Of a stretch of DNA of 36,260 nucleotides, positions 24,341 to 31,980 are shown in pieces. The notes under the pieces are model-generated. The model did not search any database. It had not been told where the DNA came from and saw only the letters and a list, made by a program, of their open reading frames with translations. Made by a program: the position numbers and the translations under genes. This DNA is from Paenibacillus sp. MMS18-CY102 (GTDB lineage Bacteria > Bacillota > Bacilli > Paenibacillales > Paenibacillaceae), in the NCBI RefSeq assembly GCF_009789195.1, contig NZ_WSTC01000044.1:1-36260 (forward strand), in the 5' to 3' direction. Position 1 is the first letter of the stretch. Every line of letters starts with the position of its first letter.

Positions 24341-25504
24341 ATGGAAGAGGTACGAATTGGGATGGTCGGTTACAAATTTATGGGCAAAGCGCACAGTAAT
24401 GCGTACCGGGCAACACCGATGTTTTTCCCGAATACGGTCAAGCCAGTCATGCAAGCGATTTGCGGCCGTGATCCACAAGGGCTGGAGCAAGCAAGAAGCC
24501 AGTTCGGCTGGCAGTCGTCGGAGACGGACTGGCGGAAGCTCGTTGCGCGTGAGGATATCGATCTGATCGACATTAACGCTCCTAGTGATGCGCATAAGGA
24601 GATCGCGTTGGCCGCTGCGGCAGCAGGCAAGCACATTTTCTGCGAGAAGCCGCTCGCGCTGACCCTTGGCGATTCAAGAGAAATGCTAGCTGCTGCTGAA
24701 GAGGCTGGCGTTACGCATATGGTTGGGTTCAATTATCGGTTTGCACCGGCTGTGAAGCTGGCGAAGAAGCTGATAGAGGAAGGCCGGCTGGGCAAAATAT
24801 ATCATTTCCGCGCATGGTTCCTGCAGGACTGGATCGTGGATCCGTCGTTCCCGCTCGTGTGGCGTTTGCAGAAAGAAATTGCGGGTTCAGGCTCGCATGG
24901 CGATCTTGGCGCGCATTTGATCGATCTCGGACGCCATCTCATCGGCGAATTCGCCGATGTGATTGGCATGAGTGAGACATTCGTCAAGCAGCGCCCGCTG
25001 CCGTCAGCCATGACGGGATTGAGCGCAAAAGGCGATGCTGACGCTCCGCTCGGCGATGTGACGGTAGACGATGCGACGCTGTTCATGACGCGGTTCGCCA
25101 ACGGCGCGCTCGGCAGCTTTGAAGCGACACGGTTCGCAATCGGGCATCGCTGCACGAATTCCTTCGAGATTAACGGCAGCAAAGGCAGCGTGAAGTTCGA
25201 CTTCGAGCGGCTGAATGAGCTGCAGGTCTATTTTACAGATGATGCAGAAGATGTGCAGGGCTTCCGGCGCGTCCTGGCGACCGATGCAGCTCATGCTTAT
25301 ATGGATGCTTGGTGGCCAGCGGGCCATACGATTGGATACGAGCATACGTTCACGCATGAAGTGGTTGAGCTGATGGATGCCATTAAAGAAGGCCGCCAGC
25401 CGGTACCGAACTTCGTGGATGGCGTGAAGTGCCAAGAGGTGCTGGAAGCAGTCGAGCGATCCATCGCAGAGCGGCGTTGGGTGTCCATTTCCGAGATGGC
25501 CTAA
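24341..25504 (+). CDS. Gfo/Idh/MocA family oxidoreductase, first copy
   Basis: A 387-aa NAD(P)-dependent dehydrogenase. The Rossmann start is GMVGYKFMGKAHSNAY, the conserved CEKPLALTLGDS carries the EKP motif near residue 105, and a C-terminal GFO_IDH_MocA_C domain follows (SGSHGDLGAHLIDLGRHLIG). Family members oxidise or reduce cyclic polyols, sugars and sugar acids. The start is ATG 24341 with GGAGTGGAG upstream. It is co-transcribed with the lacI-type gene before it and the ThuA gene after it (40-nt gap). Substrate unknown; it is one of two paralogues in the operon with clearly different N-terminal sequence. Confidence 0.93.
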   Translation: MEEVRIGMVGYKFMGKAHSNAYRATPMFFPNTVKPVMQAICGRDPQGLEQARSQFGWQSSETDWRKLVAREDIDLIDINAPSDAHKEIALAAAAAGKHIFCEKPLALTLGDSREMLAAAEEAGVTHMVGFNYRFAPAVKLAKKLIEEGRLGKIYHFRAWFLQDWIVDPSFPLVWRLQKEIAGSGSHGDLGAHLIDLGRHLIGEFADVIGMSETFVKQRPLPSAMTGLSAKGDADAPLGDVTVDDATLFMTRFANGALGSFEATRFAIGHRCTNSFEINGSKGSVKFDFERLNELQVYFTDDAEDVQGFRRVLATDAAHAYMDAWWPAGHTIGYEHTFTHEVVELMDAIKEGRQPVPNFVDGVKCQEVLEAVERSIAERRWVSISEMA

Positions 25505-25544
25505 GATCAGATTGCGAATCAGGACAGAGGAGAGGAATGCAGCT

Positions 25545-26171
25545 ATGAAAAAAGCATTAATCGTATGGGGCGGATGGGATGGCCACCAGCCACAGCAGGT
25601 TGCAGAGATTTTCGCGGATATGCTGCGCAAAGAGCAGTTTGAAGTAATCGTATCGGACACATTGGAAACCTTCGCCGATGAGGAGCTAGTGAACTCACTC
25701 GATCTCATTGTACCGGTTTGGACGATGGGCAAGATTGAGAAAAACCAGCTTGATCCAGTGCTCCGCGCCGTTGAAGCGGGCTGCGGCATTGCGGGCTGCC
25801 ATGGCGGCATGGGCGATTCGTTCCGCAACGAAGTGGAGTTCCAGCATATGGTGGGTGGCCAATGGGTGGCGCATCCGGGCAATGATGGGGTGAACTATAT
25901 GGTAAACATGACCATTCCGGGCGATCCGTTAACCAAAGGAATCGGAGACTTTGAAGTTTGTTCTGAGCAGTATTACATGCATGTCGATCCTGCGATTAAA
26001 GTGCATGCAACGACTGATTTTGGATCGGTGAAGATGCCGGTCGTTTGGACGAAGAGCTGGGGACAAGGCAATGTGTATTATTGCTCCTTAGGCCATCAAG
26101 CCGATGTCGTGGCGATGCCGCAGACGATGGAGCTTATGCGCCGTGGATTCTTATGGGCTGCACGCGGATAA
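25545..26171 (+). CDS. ThuA-domain protein
   Basis: A 208-aa protein of the ThuA (trehalose-utilisation, type 1 glutamine amidotransferase-like) fold. It opens KKALIVWGGWDGHQPQQVAE; the GCGIAGCHGGMGDSF segment near residue 85 and the DPLTKGI and YYCSLGHQADV segments match the family. These proteins often accompany Gfo/Idh/MocA dehydrogenases in sugar-conversion operons, as here. The start is ATG 25545 with AGGAGAGGA; an upstream in-frame ATG lacks a ribosome-binding site. The exact reaction of this family is not settled. Confidence 0.9.
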   Translation: MKKALIVWGGWDGHQPQQVAEIFADMLRKEQFEVIVSDTLETFADEELVNSLDLIVPVWTMGKIEKNQLDPVLRAVEAGCGIAGCHGGMGDSFRNEVEFQHMVGGQWVAHPGNDGVNYMVNMTIPGDPLTKGIGDFEVCSEQYYMHVDPAIKVHATTDFGSVKMPVVWTKSWGQGNVYYCSLGHQADVVAMPQTMELMRRGFLWAARG

Positions 26172-26210
26172 TAACGGATTGATTATGGGATGCTTAGGAG
26201 GATAAACAAG

Positions 26211-27296
26211 ATGGCGAAAGCGCGGATTGGCATTATCGGATGTGGAAATATTAGCAATATTTATTTGACTAATTTATGCCGTTCGGAAGACGTTGAAGTG
26301 GCAGCATGCGCGGATGCGGATTTGGATCGGGCGAAAGAACGGGCTGCCCAGCACGGCGTGAGCAAAGCTTGCTCAGTTGAGGAGCTTCTGGCTGACCCGT
26401 CTATCGACATTGTGGTCAATTTGACGATTCCGCAAGCGCATGCCGAGATTAGCCTGCGAGCATTGGAAGCCGGCAAGCATGTGTATGGCGAGAAGCCGCT
26501 TGCTGTTACGCTGGAAGAAGGAGCGCAAGTGCTGGAGGCAGCAGCTGCACGCGGGCTTCGCGTCGCTTGTGCACCGGAAACGTTCCTTGGTGGCGGCATT
26601 CAAACTTGCCGGAAGCTTATTGACGAAGGGGCAATCGGCACACCGGTTGCAGCATCTGGCTTCATGATGTCCCGGGGGCATGAGAATTGGCATCCTGACC
26701 CTGCCTTCTATTATCAAGCAGGCGGCGGCCCGATGTTTGATATGGGCCCGTATTATTTGACTGCATTGGTTACGTTGCTTGGGCCAATCCGCCGCGTAAC
26801 CGGCTCTGCGGTCATTACGCATGCGGAACGGACGATTACGAGCCAGCCGAAGCATGGGCAAAAGATAACAGTCGAAACGCCAACGCATATCGCGGGCGTG
26901 CTCGATTTTGCATCAGGAGCAGTTGCTACGCTTGTAACAAGCTTCGATATCGCCGCGGATACAGCACTGCCGAACATCGAGATTTATGGCACTGCGGGAT
27001 CGCTGCGTGTCCCTGACCCGAACGGCTTCGGCGGCGAGGTTCAGCTTCGAAAAGCAGGGTCATCGGAGTGGATAAGCATTCCGCTGACACACGGCTTCAC
27101 TGACAATAATCGCGGAATCGGTGTTATCGATATGGCGAAGGCAATCGTCGAGGATCGCCAGCATCGCGCCGAGGGCAAAATGGCGTATCATGTTCTGGAA
27201 GCGATGCATGGCTTCCATATTGCATCTGCCGAAGGCGAACATTATACGATGAAGAGCGAATGTATTCGTCCGGAGCCAATGCCGGAGCTTAACTAG
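26211..27296 (+). CDS. Gfo/Idh/MocA family oxidoreductase, second copy
   Basis: A 361-aa dehydrogenase with Rossmann motif [18 protein letters not shown], the [12 protein letters not shown] motif near residue 95, and the C-terminal substrate domain ([21 protein letters not shown]). It starts at ATG 26211, with AGGAGG at 26196-26201. Pairing of two such enzymes with a ThuA protein under a LacI regulator fits a pathway that oxidises a sugar or inositol-like compound at one carbon and reduces or modifies another. The compound cannot be named from sequence. The operon ends at the hairpin at 27308. Confidence 0.93.
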   Translation: MAKARIGIIGCGNISNIYLTNLCRSEDVEVAACADADLDRAKERAAQHGVSKACSVEELLADPSIDIVVNLTIPQAHAEISLRALEAGKHVYGEKPLAVTLEEGAQVLEAAAARGLRVACAPETFLGGGIQTCRKLIDEGAIGTPVAASGFMMSRGHENWHPDPAFYYQAGGGPMFDMGPYYLTALVTLLGPIRRVTGSAVITHAERTITSQPKHGQKITVETPTHIAGVLDFASGAVATLVTSFDIAADTALPNIEIYGTAGSLRVPDPNGFGGEVQLRKAGSSEWISIPLTHGFTDNNRGIGVIDMAKAIVEDRQHRAEGKMAYHVLEAMHGFHIASAEGEHYTMKSECIRPEPMPELN

Positions 27297-27307
27297 ATTG
27301 TAAAGGA

Positions 27308-27355
27308 AACGGGAGGATGGCCATATTCGGATGGCTTATCCTCCCGTTCGTTTTT
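27308..27355 (+). terminator. terminator of the sugar-catabolic operon, overlapping a converging gene
   Basis: AACGGGAGGAT and ATCCTCCCGTT form an 11-bp perfect stem, extended inside by GCCA/TGGC, followed by CGTTTTT. The second arm overlaps the last codons of the minus-strand gene ending at 27336. Confidence 0.85.
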
Positions 27356-27521
27356 CCGATTGCCGTTTGCGTGAGATAGGCGGCGGCGGTTCTTCTTTCT
27401 CGTTGCGTGCTTTTAGCAATGCGATCAGAGCAAGGACGTCGCCTACAATGGTTGCTACGGCAGCCATAAGCGCAATATCGTCCGCTGACGGGCTATCAGG
27501 CAATTCCACTTGTTCTGCCAT
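27336..27521 (-). CDS. small single-helix membrane protein, unknown
   Basis: A 61-aa protein with one hydrophobic helix (about residues 15-38, ALMAAVATIVGDVLALIALL) and a basic, proline-containing tail. AAGGGG lies 9 nt before the ATG at 27521; a longer frame to 27590 has poorer support. The stop lies inside the terminator stem of the converging operon. It sits just behind sspI on the same strand and may share its transcript. I do not recognise a family. Confidence 0.6.
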   Translation of the reverse strand: MAEQVELPDSPSADDIALMAAVATIVGDVLALIALLKARNEKEEPPPPISRKRQSEKRTGG

Positions 27522-27625
27522 TATTCCGAACCCCTTCTCGGTGGCCATTATCGATGATAACAGCCTATGCGAGGAGCGGCAGGTTGGCATGGGCGAGTAG
27601 CCCTATAGTTAGTTTCGTTTCAATG

Positions 27626-27871
27626 TTAAGAATGGCCTAAACCGGATTCTGGCGCTGAATCACCGGTATGCAAATGCTGATGCAAGGAGTTGACCATCCG
27701 TGATTGATCGCTTGATGAGCTGTCTTGCCAGATCATCTCGAACAGTACGCCAAGACCGGGCAGCGCCCTTTCGTCACTGCCGATGGAGTCTTGAATGATG
27801 TCAGTGAGTTCTTCATTCGACTTATCCTTCACCCGGGTAATGATCGCTTGCCGCAAATCGATCGTATTCAA
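27626..27871 (-). CDS. sspI: small acid-soluble spore protein SspI
   Basis: An 81-aa protein closely matching SspI of bacilli: the core DLRQAII at the start, IIQDSI, and ALPGLGVLFEMIW. SspI is a minor spore protein made in the forespore. I placed the start at TTG 27871, because a GGAGG lies 8 nt upstream and this gives the family's normal beginning (NTIDLRQAI). ATG codons further out would put that GGAGG inside the gene. The C-terminus (TGDSAPESGLGHS) is longer than in B. subtilis. A CATAATA sequence at 27911-27905 resembles a forespore (sigma-G) -10, but the -35 is poor. Its position near a TrmH-type methylase gene is as in Bacillus (sspI-ysgA). Confidence 0.88.
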   Translation of the reverse strand: MNTIDLRQAIITRVKDKSNEELTDIIQDSIGSDERALPGLGVLFEMIWQDSSSSDQSRMVNSLHQHLHTGDSAPESGLGHS

Positions 27872-27975
27872 GCTGCATTCCTCCATTCCATTAGTTGCGT
27901 CATTTATTATGTGCAATAGAGCCTTCTTTCACGCGAGGGGACTCGTGGCAGGCAGGGCATTGGAGTGGGCGCTTG

Positions 27976-27984
27976 TGGTATAAT
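27976..27984 (+). promoter_or_regulatory. extended -10 promoter of the ktrA-type gene
   Basis: TGGTATAAT is a perfect extended -10 (TGn plus TATAAT), 38 nt before the ATG at 28022. The -35 region is weak (GGCATT at 17 bp). Confidence 0.6.
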
Positions 27985-28021
27985 ACGGTCAAGTCAATCT
28001 CACGTACCAGGGGGAACAGCC

Positions 28022-28699
28022 ATGGCCAAGAAGCAGTATGCCGTTATCGGAATGGGGCGCTTTGGTTCAAGCGTAGCCCAAACACTGACGAATCTCGGAT
28101 TTGATGTTCTTGCCATCGATGCCAGTGAACAGCGAATACAGGAAGCTTGTAACGTCGTTACCCACGCGGTTTCCGCGGATTGTACGGATGAAGAAGCGGT
28201 TCGAGCGCTGGGCATTCGCAATTTTGACGTCGTAGTCGTTGCGATCGGGCAAGATATTCAAGCGAGCATCTTGACGACCCTTATTTTGAAGGATCTTGGC
28301 GTGCCCAAAATTATTGTTAAAGCGCAAAGCGAGCTTCATGGCAAAGTGTTGAAAAAGATTGGTGCGGACAAAGTCGTGTATCCAGAACGCGATATGGGGA
28401 TGCGCGTCGCGCATCATTTAATCTCGCCTAATATCGTCGATTTTATCGAGCTGTCAGACGACTATAGCATTCTTGAAATAAAAGCGCCTGCGCAAATGAT
28501 CGGCCAAACCTTAAAACAGCTTGATGTTAGGGCGAAATACCGTTGTAATGTCATGGCGATTAAGTCGAATGGACAGATGAACATCTCGCCATACGCAGAT
28601 GACAGGATCAATGCAGAGGACGTGCTTGTCATCGTGGGCAAGAATGAAGATTTGGCCACGTTTGAGCATGTTTTCTCGGAACAATATAAAAACGGTTAA
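28022..28699 (+). CDS. KtrA/TrkA-type potassium uptake regulatory (RCK) protein
   Basis: A 225-aa cytoplasmic protein with an RCK_N nucleotide-binding Rossmann fold (VIGMGRFGSSVAQTL, Asp at the end of strand 2 in VLAIDASE) and an RCK_C domain from about residue 140. Length matches KtrA/KtrC of bacilli. It forms an octameric ring that gates a KtrB/KtrD potassium channel in response to ATP/ADP and, through RCK_C, c-di-AMP. The start is ATG 28022 with AGGGGGA upstream. No channel gene is adjacent, as with the orphan ktrC of B. subtilis. It is followed after 14 nt by the methylase gene. Confidence 0.93.
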   Translation: MAKKQYAVIGMGRFGSSVAQTLTNLGFDVLAIDASEQRIQEACNVVTHAVSADCTDEEAVRALGIRNFDVVVVAIGQDIQASILTTLILKDLGVPKIIVKAQSELHGKVLKKIGADKVVYPERDMGMRVAHHLISPNIVDFIELSDDYSILEIKAPAQMIGQTLKQLDVRAKYRCNVMAIKSNGQMNISPYADDRINAEDVLVIVGKNEDLATFEHVFSEQYKNG

Positions 28700-28713
28700 A
28701 AGGACGGATAACG

Positions 28714-29508
28714 TTGTCGGATTTGGAAGTCACTTCAGTACAAAACGCTCGGGTTAAAGGTTGGGCGTCCCTGCTTGAGAAAAAACACCGTGACCGCAGC
28801 GGGCAGTTTCTGGTGGAAGGCATTCATCTTGTGAAAGAAGCGCTCGAATGCGGAGCCCAAGTGGAAACCATCGTATATGATGGGGAGCGGGGATTGCCGC
28901 TGGAGCTGCAGGAGCATCCTGCGCTAATCGAGCTTCCAGAGCTGCTCGTAAGTGCATCAACGGCCGTTATGGCCAAATGTACAGGCACGGATTCGCCGCC
29001 GCCTGTATTTGCAGTGGTCGTGAAGCCTGCCGTGGATGAAACGGCGTTATTCCGCGAGAAGTCGCTGGTTGTCGTATTGGACGGCGTGCGCGACCCAGGC
29101 AATGCCGGAACGATCATTCGCAGCGCGGATGCAGTAGGTGCGGATGCCGTTGTTCTTGGACGCGGCTGCGTTGATCTGTACAATCCGAAGACCGTCCGTT
29201 CGACGATGGGGTCGCTATTCCATTTGCCAGTCATTGAGGCAGATCTTCTAGAGCTTTTGCCGAAGGCTAAGGAGCGAGGAATTCGTTTGGCGGCAACAAG
29301 CTTGCAGTCAGCGGTTAGCTGCTATGACTGTGACTGGACGGGCGCGACTTGGCTGCTGATGGGCAGCGAGTCTGACGGGGTGTCGGCAGAGGTGCTTGGG
29401 CTGGCGGACCAAGCGGTAATTATTCCGATTCGCGGGCGCGCGGAATCGTTGAACGTTGCGATGGCGGCGACGGTTATTTTGTATGAGGCGTTGCGGCAGC
29501 GGGGGTAG
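28714..29508 (+). CDS. TrmH/SpoU-family RNA methyltransferase (YsgA/RlmB-like)
   Basis: A 264-aa methyltransferase with an N-terminal substrate-binding domain (TSVQNARVKGWASLLEKKHR, GQFLVEGIHLVKEAL) and a SpoU catalytic domain with the knotted SAM site (VVLDGVRDPGNAGTIIRSAD, LLMGSESDGVS, IPIRGRAESLNVAMAATVIL). It likely methylates 23S rRNA or tRNA 2'-O positions. It starts at TTG 28714, 14 nt after the ktrA-type gene, with AAAAGGA upstream. In Bacillus the homologue sits near sspI and pheST. Here the DNA turns AT-rich just after its stop, and pheS is not seen. Confidence 0.93.
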   Translation: MSDLEVTSVQNARVKGWASLLEKKHRDRSGQFLVEGIHLVKEALECGAQVETIVYDGERGLPLELQEHPALIELPELLVSASTAVMAKCTGTDSPPPVFAVVVKPAVDETALFREKSLVVVLDGVRDPGNAGTIIRSADAVGADAVVLGRGCVDLYNPKTVRSTMGSLFHLPVIEADLLELLPKAKERGIRLAATSLQSAVSCYDCDWTGATWLLMGSESDGVSAEVLGLADQAVIIPIRGRAESLNVAMAATVILYEALRQRG

Positions 29509-29584
29509 ATTTATACAAACAATAATTCCTAACTTTCCCCCAAATATCTGTCCAGGAATAAAATTTATGTTATCAATCCACCAA

Positions 29585-29614
29585 TGGCTGGAGGCGAATC
29601 GGCCAGCCTTTTTT
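29585..29614 (+). terminator. terminator behind the TrmH-family gene
   Basis: GGCTGG and CCAGCC pair around an 11-nt loop, and six T follow. It marks the end of the conserved chromosomal genes before the AT-rich region. Confidence 0.8.
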
Positions 29615-29691
29615 ATGCCCTTCCCAATCATCTACCCAACCATAAACTAATACGAAGCAAGCTCTCACAGGCTTCTCTTTGAATCTTTCTT

Positions 29692-29724
29692 AAGCCTTTA
29701 TTTAACTTATATAAAGGCTTTTTT
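29692..29724 (+). terminator. second terminator at the edge of the AT-rich region
   Basis: AAGCCTTTAT and ATAAAGGCTT form a perfect 10-bp stem with a T-run behind. It isolates the next gene from upstream read-through. Confidence 0.75.
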
Positions 29725-29815
29725 AATGGATGTAATGCTATATTATCCTCAAAATTCTGATATGATATTTTCTATAAAATGGTATGTGAATTTAACATTT
29801 AAGGAGGATCTATCT

Positions 29816-31024
29816 ATGACAGCGGAAATAGCAATTCTAAATAGGTCGGCAGTCGCTCTTGCAGCTGATAGTGCTGTTACGGTGGGAGATAAGGTCTATA
29901 ACTCTGCTGTAAAGATACTATCCTTATCACATAAATATCCGATTGGGGTCATGATATATCACTCGTCAACTTTTATGGGGGTTCCATGGGAAACTATAAT
30001 TAAAACGTATAGGAATAAACTTGATGATATATGTTTTGACTATGTAGAAGAATATTGTGATGATTTTATTAATTACCTTCGAAGTGGTGTTGTTACAGCA
30101 GATCTTCAGAAGAATAGTCTGAACTCTAAAATGGTACACATTTATCGTAGTCTTCTTTACAACTATGAGAATAATGAATTTCGAACTGAGAAAGTGACAA
30201 TGACTGAGTACATTAATAATGTATTGCAACAATTCGGGGAGTGGACATCATCCGTTAACTGTTCATCTGATGAAATTGAAATGTTATTGGATGAAAATGA
30301 GGATTTGTTGAACGAAGGAATTCAGGTCATTTTCAATGGATACCAGTTATCTGAAGCTGATCAATTGAATTTAAAAAGAATTATAGTAGTATACATTTAT
30401 TCTGATGATTTTTCATATGAACAGTATACTGGAGTCGTAATAACGGGATTTGGTGAGGAAGAGATGTTTCCAGCTTTGTATTCATATGATATTGGTTCAA
30501 TTCATGGCAATCGCCTGAAAATAGTACATAACAAATCAGTAAAGATAGACGGTATAACTACTAACTCATCAATTATCCCGTTTGCTCAGCAAGAAGTTGT
30601 GTACAGATATTTGCTGGGCTTTGATCCAGAGTTGCAGCGCTTTTCAAGAAACCGTCTGACGGATTTATTTGGAGAATATAATCAATTGGTCATAAATCGT
30701 TATAGTTTAGAAGATGATAGTTTTCTTGTCGATTTGAAAAATAATGCTGTCGAAGCTTTTTACGAAGGAATAAAGGAGTATCAGTCTGAGAGTTATATAA
30801 ACCCGATGCATGAAGTATTAATGAATCTGCCTCACAATGAACTTGGGAATTTTGCAGAAACGCTGGTGAATCTATCGTCATTTAAGAAGAAGGTATCTAA
30901 GGAACTGGAGACCGTAGGCGGTCCAATAGATGTAGCTGTAATAACAAAAGGTGATGGTCTCATTTGGATTAAGAGAAAACATTATTTTGATGAAAGGATA
31001 AATCATCAATATTTTAAAAGGTGA
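29816..31024 (+). CDS. proteasome/HslV-like Ntn-hydrolase-type protein, uncharacterised
   Basis: A 402-aa protein whose start is fixed by a perfect AAGGAGGA, 7 nt before ATG 29816. Residue 2 is Thr, so Met removal would expose an N-terminal Thr. Counting from it, Asp lies at 17 (ALAADSAVTVG) and Lys at 32 (NSAVKILSL), against Thr1, Asp17 and Lys33 in proteasome beta subunits and HslV. The phrase AADSxxT-x-G is nearly identical to that of beta-type subunits. Later segments (GVVITGFGEEEMFPALYSYD; C-terminal GGPIDVAVITKGDGLIWIKR) look like core strands of the same fold, separated by helical insertions that make it almost twice HslV length. No HslU, regulatory ATPase or alpha-type gene is present. 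Codon use is AT-rich, unlike the genes before 29.5 kb. The fold is my inference; no known family name is claimed. Confidence 0.72.
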   Translation: MTAEIAILNRSAVALAADSAVTVGDKVYNSAVKILSLSHKYPIGVMIYHSSTFMGVPWETIIKTYRNKLDDICFDYVEEYCDDFINYLRSGVVTADLQKNSLNSKMVHIYRSLLYNYENNEFRTEKVTMTEYINNVLQQFGEWTSSVNCSSDEIEMLLDENEDLLNEGIQVIFNGYQLSEADQLNLKRIIVVYIYSDDFSYEQYTGVVITGFGEEEMFPALYSYDIGSIHGNRLKIVHNKSVKIDGITTNSSIIPFAQQEVVYRYLLGFDPELQRFSRNRLTDLFGEYNQLVINRYSLEDDSFLVDLKNNAVEAFYEGIKEYQSESYINPMHEVLMNLPHNELGNFAETLVNLSSFKKKVSKELETVGGPIDVAVITKGDGLIWIKRKHYFDERINHQYFKR

Positions 31025-31307
31025 ACGGATTATGCTTTCGGCGCGTTTGAATAATTTCAACTATGGTTAAAGAGGAAGATTGCAACTCATTCGGAATAAA
31101 ATGAATATAGTTAGATGAAAAAAAGGGGGGCGAGGGACGGAACTGCAAAGCATAATTGCCGTTGGCCACTTCTTCACCTCTACTGTCAGCTGTGGGCAGT
31201 TACGGGACCCCTCCTACTACTTTATAGCATAAGATATGCTTGTGAGCACATTGTAAACAAGATCTGCGTCCGTTCTTGGGTCGCTGCTGTAGCCAATGAT
31301 CTCTCTA

Positions 31308-31891
31308 TGTAAAGAGGTCGACACACAAGCATACGTAATGCCTTTCACCGTCTACTCGTACGTACGTCAGATCGCTGACAACCACGGCATATGCTTCTTC
31401 TTGATGAAGTTCCCGGTTCAGTTCGTTCTTTACAGCTGACTTGTTAGAATCGCTTTTTGTGATCTGGCCGATCTTACGGCGTGAAGCCACTAGGGTTTGC
31501 TTCCGCAATTCTACCTTAATCTTTCGTGTTCCGTAGTTATTTCGACTGGCTGTGAAGATGTCAATAATCGCATCCTCCAATTGTTGTTCGTCTTCATTCG
31601 AGGCTGGTTCGTGCTTGTAGTAATTGCAGGACGGCTTGCTTTAAAATGTCGTTCTCCATCTTCAGACGCTGATTTTCTTTCCATAAAGCAAGCAGCTCAT
31701 TTTCTTTGGGATACGGTTCGCCTTCTCTGTAAACGATCCTGAGTTCTCGTTTTGCGCAATCCATCGAACCAACGCTGATCCACTCAGGTTGTACTCTCGA
31801 ACAATACTTGCTCCTTGTTTTTCCATATAACTGAACCAATTGTTGTTTAAACTCCGCTGTAAACGTACGTCTTTGTTTTGATAGTAGATCC
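31308..31891 (-). pseudogene. IS3-family transposase OrfA/OrfB, broken
   Basis: OrfA begins SKQRRTFTAEFKQQLVQLYG (helix-turn-helix of IS3 transposases), but its ATG is lost. It then needs a frameshift near 31820 to continue as GASIVREYNLSGSALVRWIA. A further shift near 31740 leads to the leucine-zipper part ENELLALWKENQRLKMENDILKQ. OrfB keeps only NNYGTRKIKVELRKQ and a piece of the DDE core (YAVVVSDLTYVRVDGERHYV); the part before, between and after these is deleted. It cannot make a transposase. It sits between two intact accessory genes. Confidence 0.75.
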
Positions 31892-31945
31892 GCTCCTTAT
31901 CTCTGTCGCTCTATTCTACTAGCACTTTTTTTTATGTCTAATTCA
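31308..31945 (-). mobile_element. decayed IS3-family insertion sequence remnant
   Basis: Reading the minus strand from about 31945, an IS-end-like sequence (TGAATTAGACATAAAA) leads to a ribosome-binding site and then degraded orfA and orfB. The downstream end is missing: orfB breaks off at about 31310 after VCLCVDLFT. No matching terminal repeat is seen at the left. Boundaries are approximate. Confidence 0.7.
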
Positions 31946-31980
31946 GTATAGACGATCCAAAAAGAGGGAGAAATGTAAAA

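Noticed and set aside
25004..25882. 292-codon minus-strand frame opposite the first oxidoreductase and ThuA genes
   Set aside because: It spans two intact genes and their ribosome-binding site on the other strand and has no start signal.
31115..31312. 65-codon plus-strand frame before the IS remnant
   Set aside because: No ribosome-binding site at proper distance and no recognisable protein; the stretch 31025-31307 appears to be non-coding.
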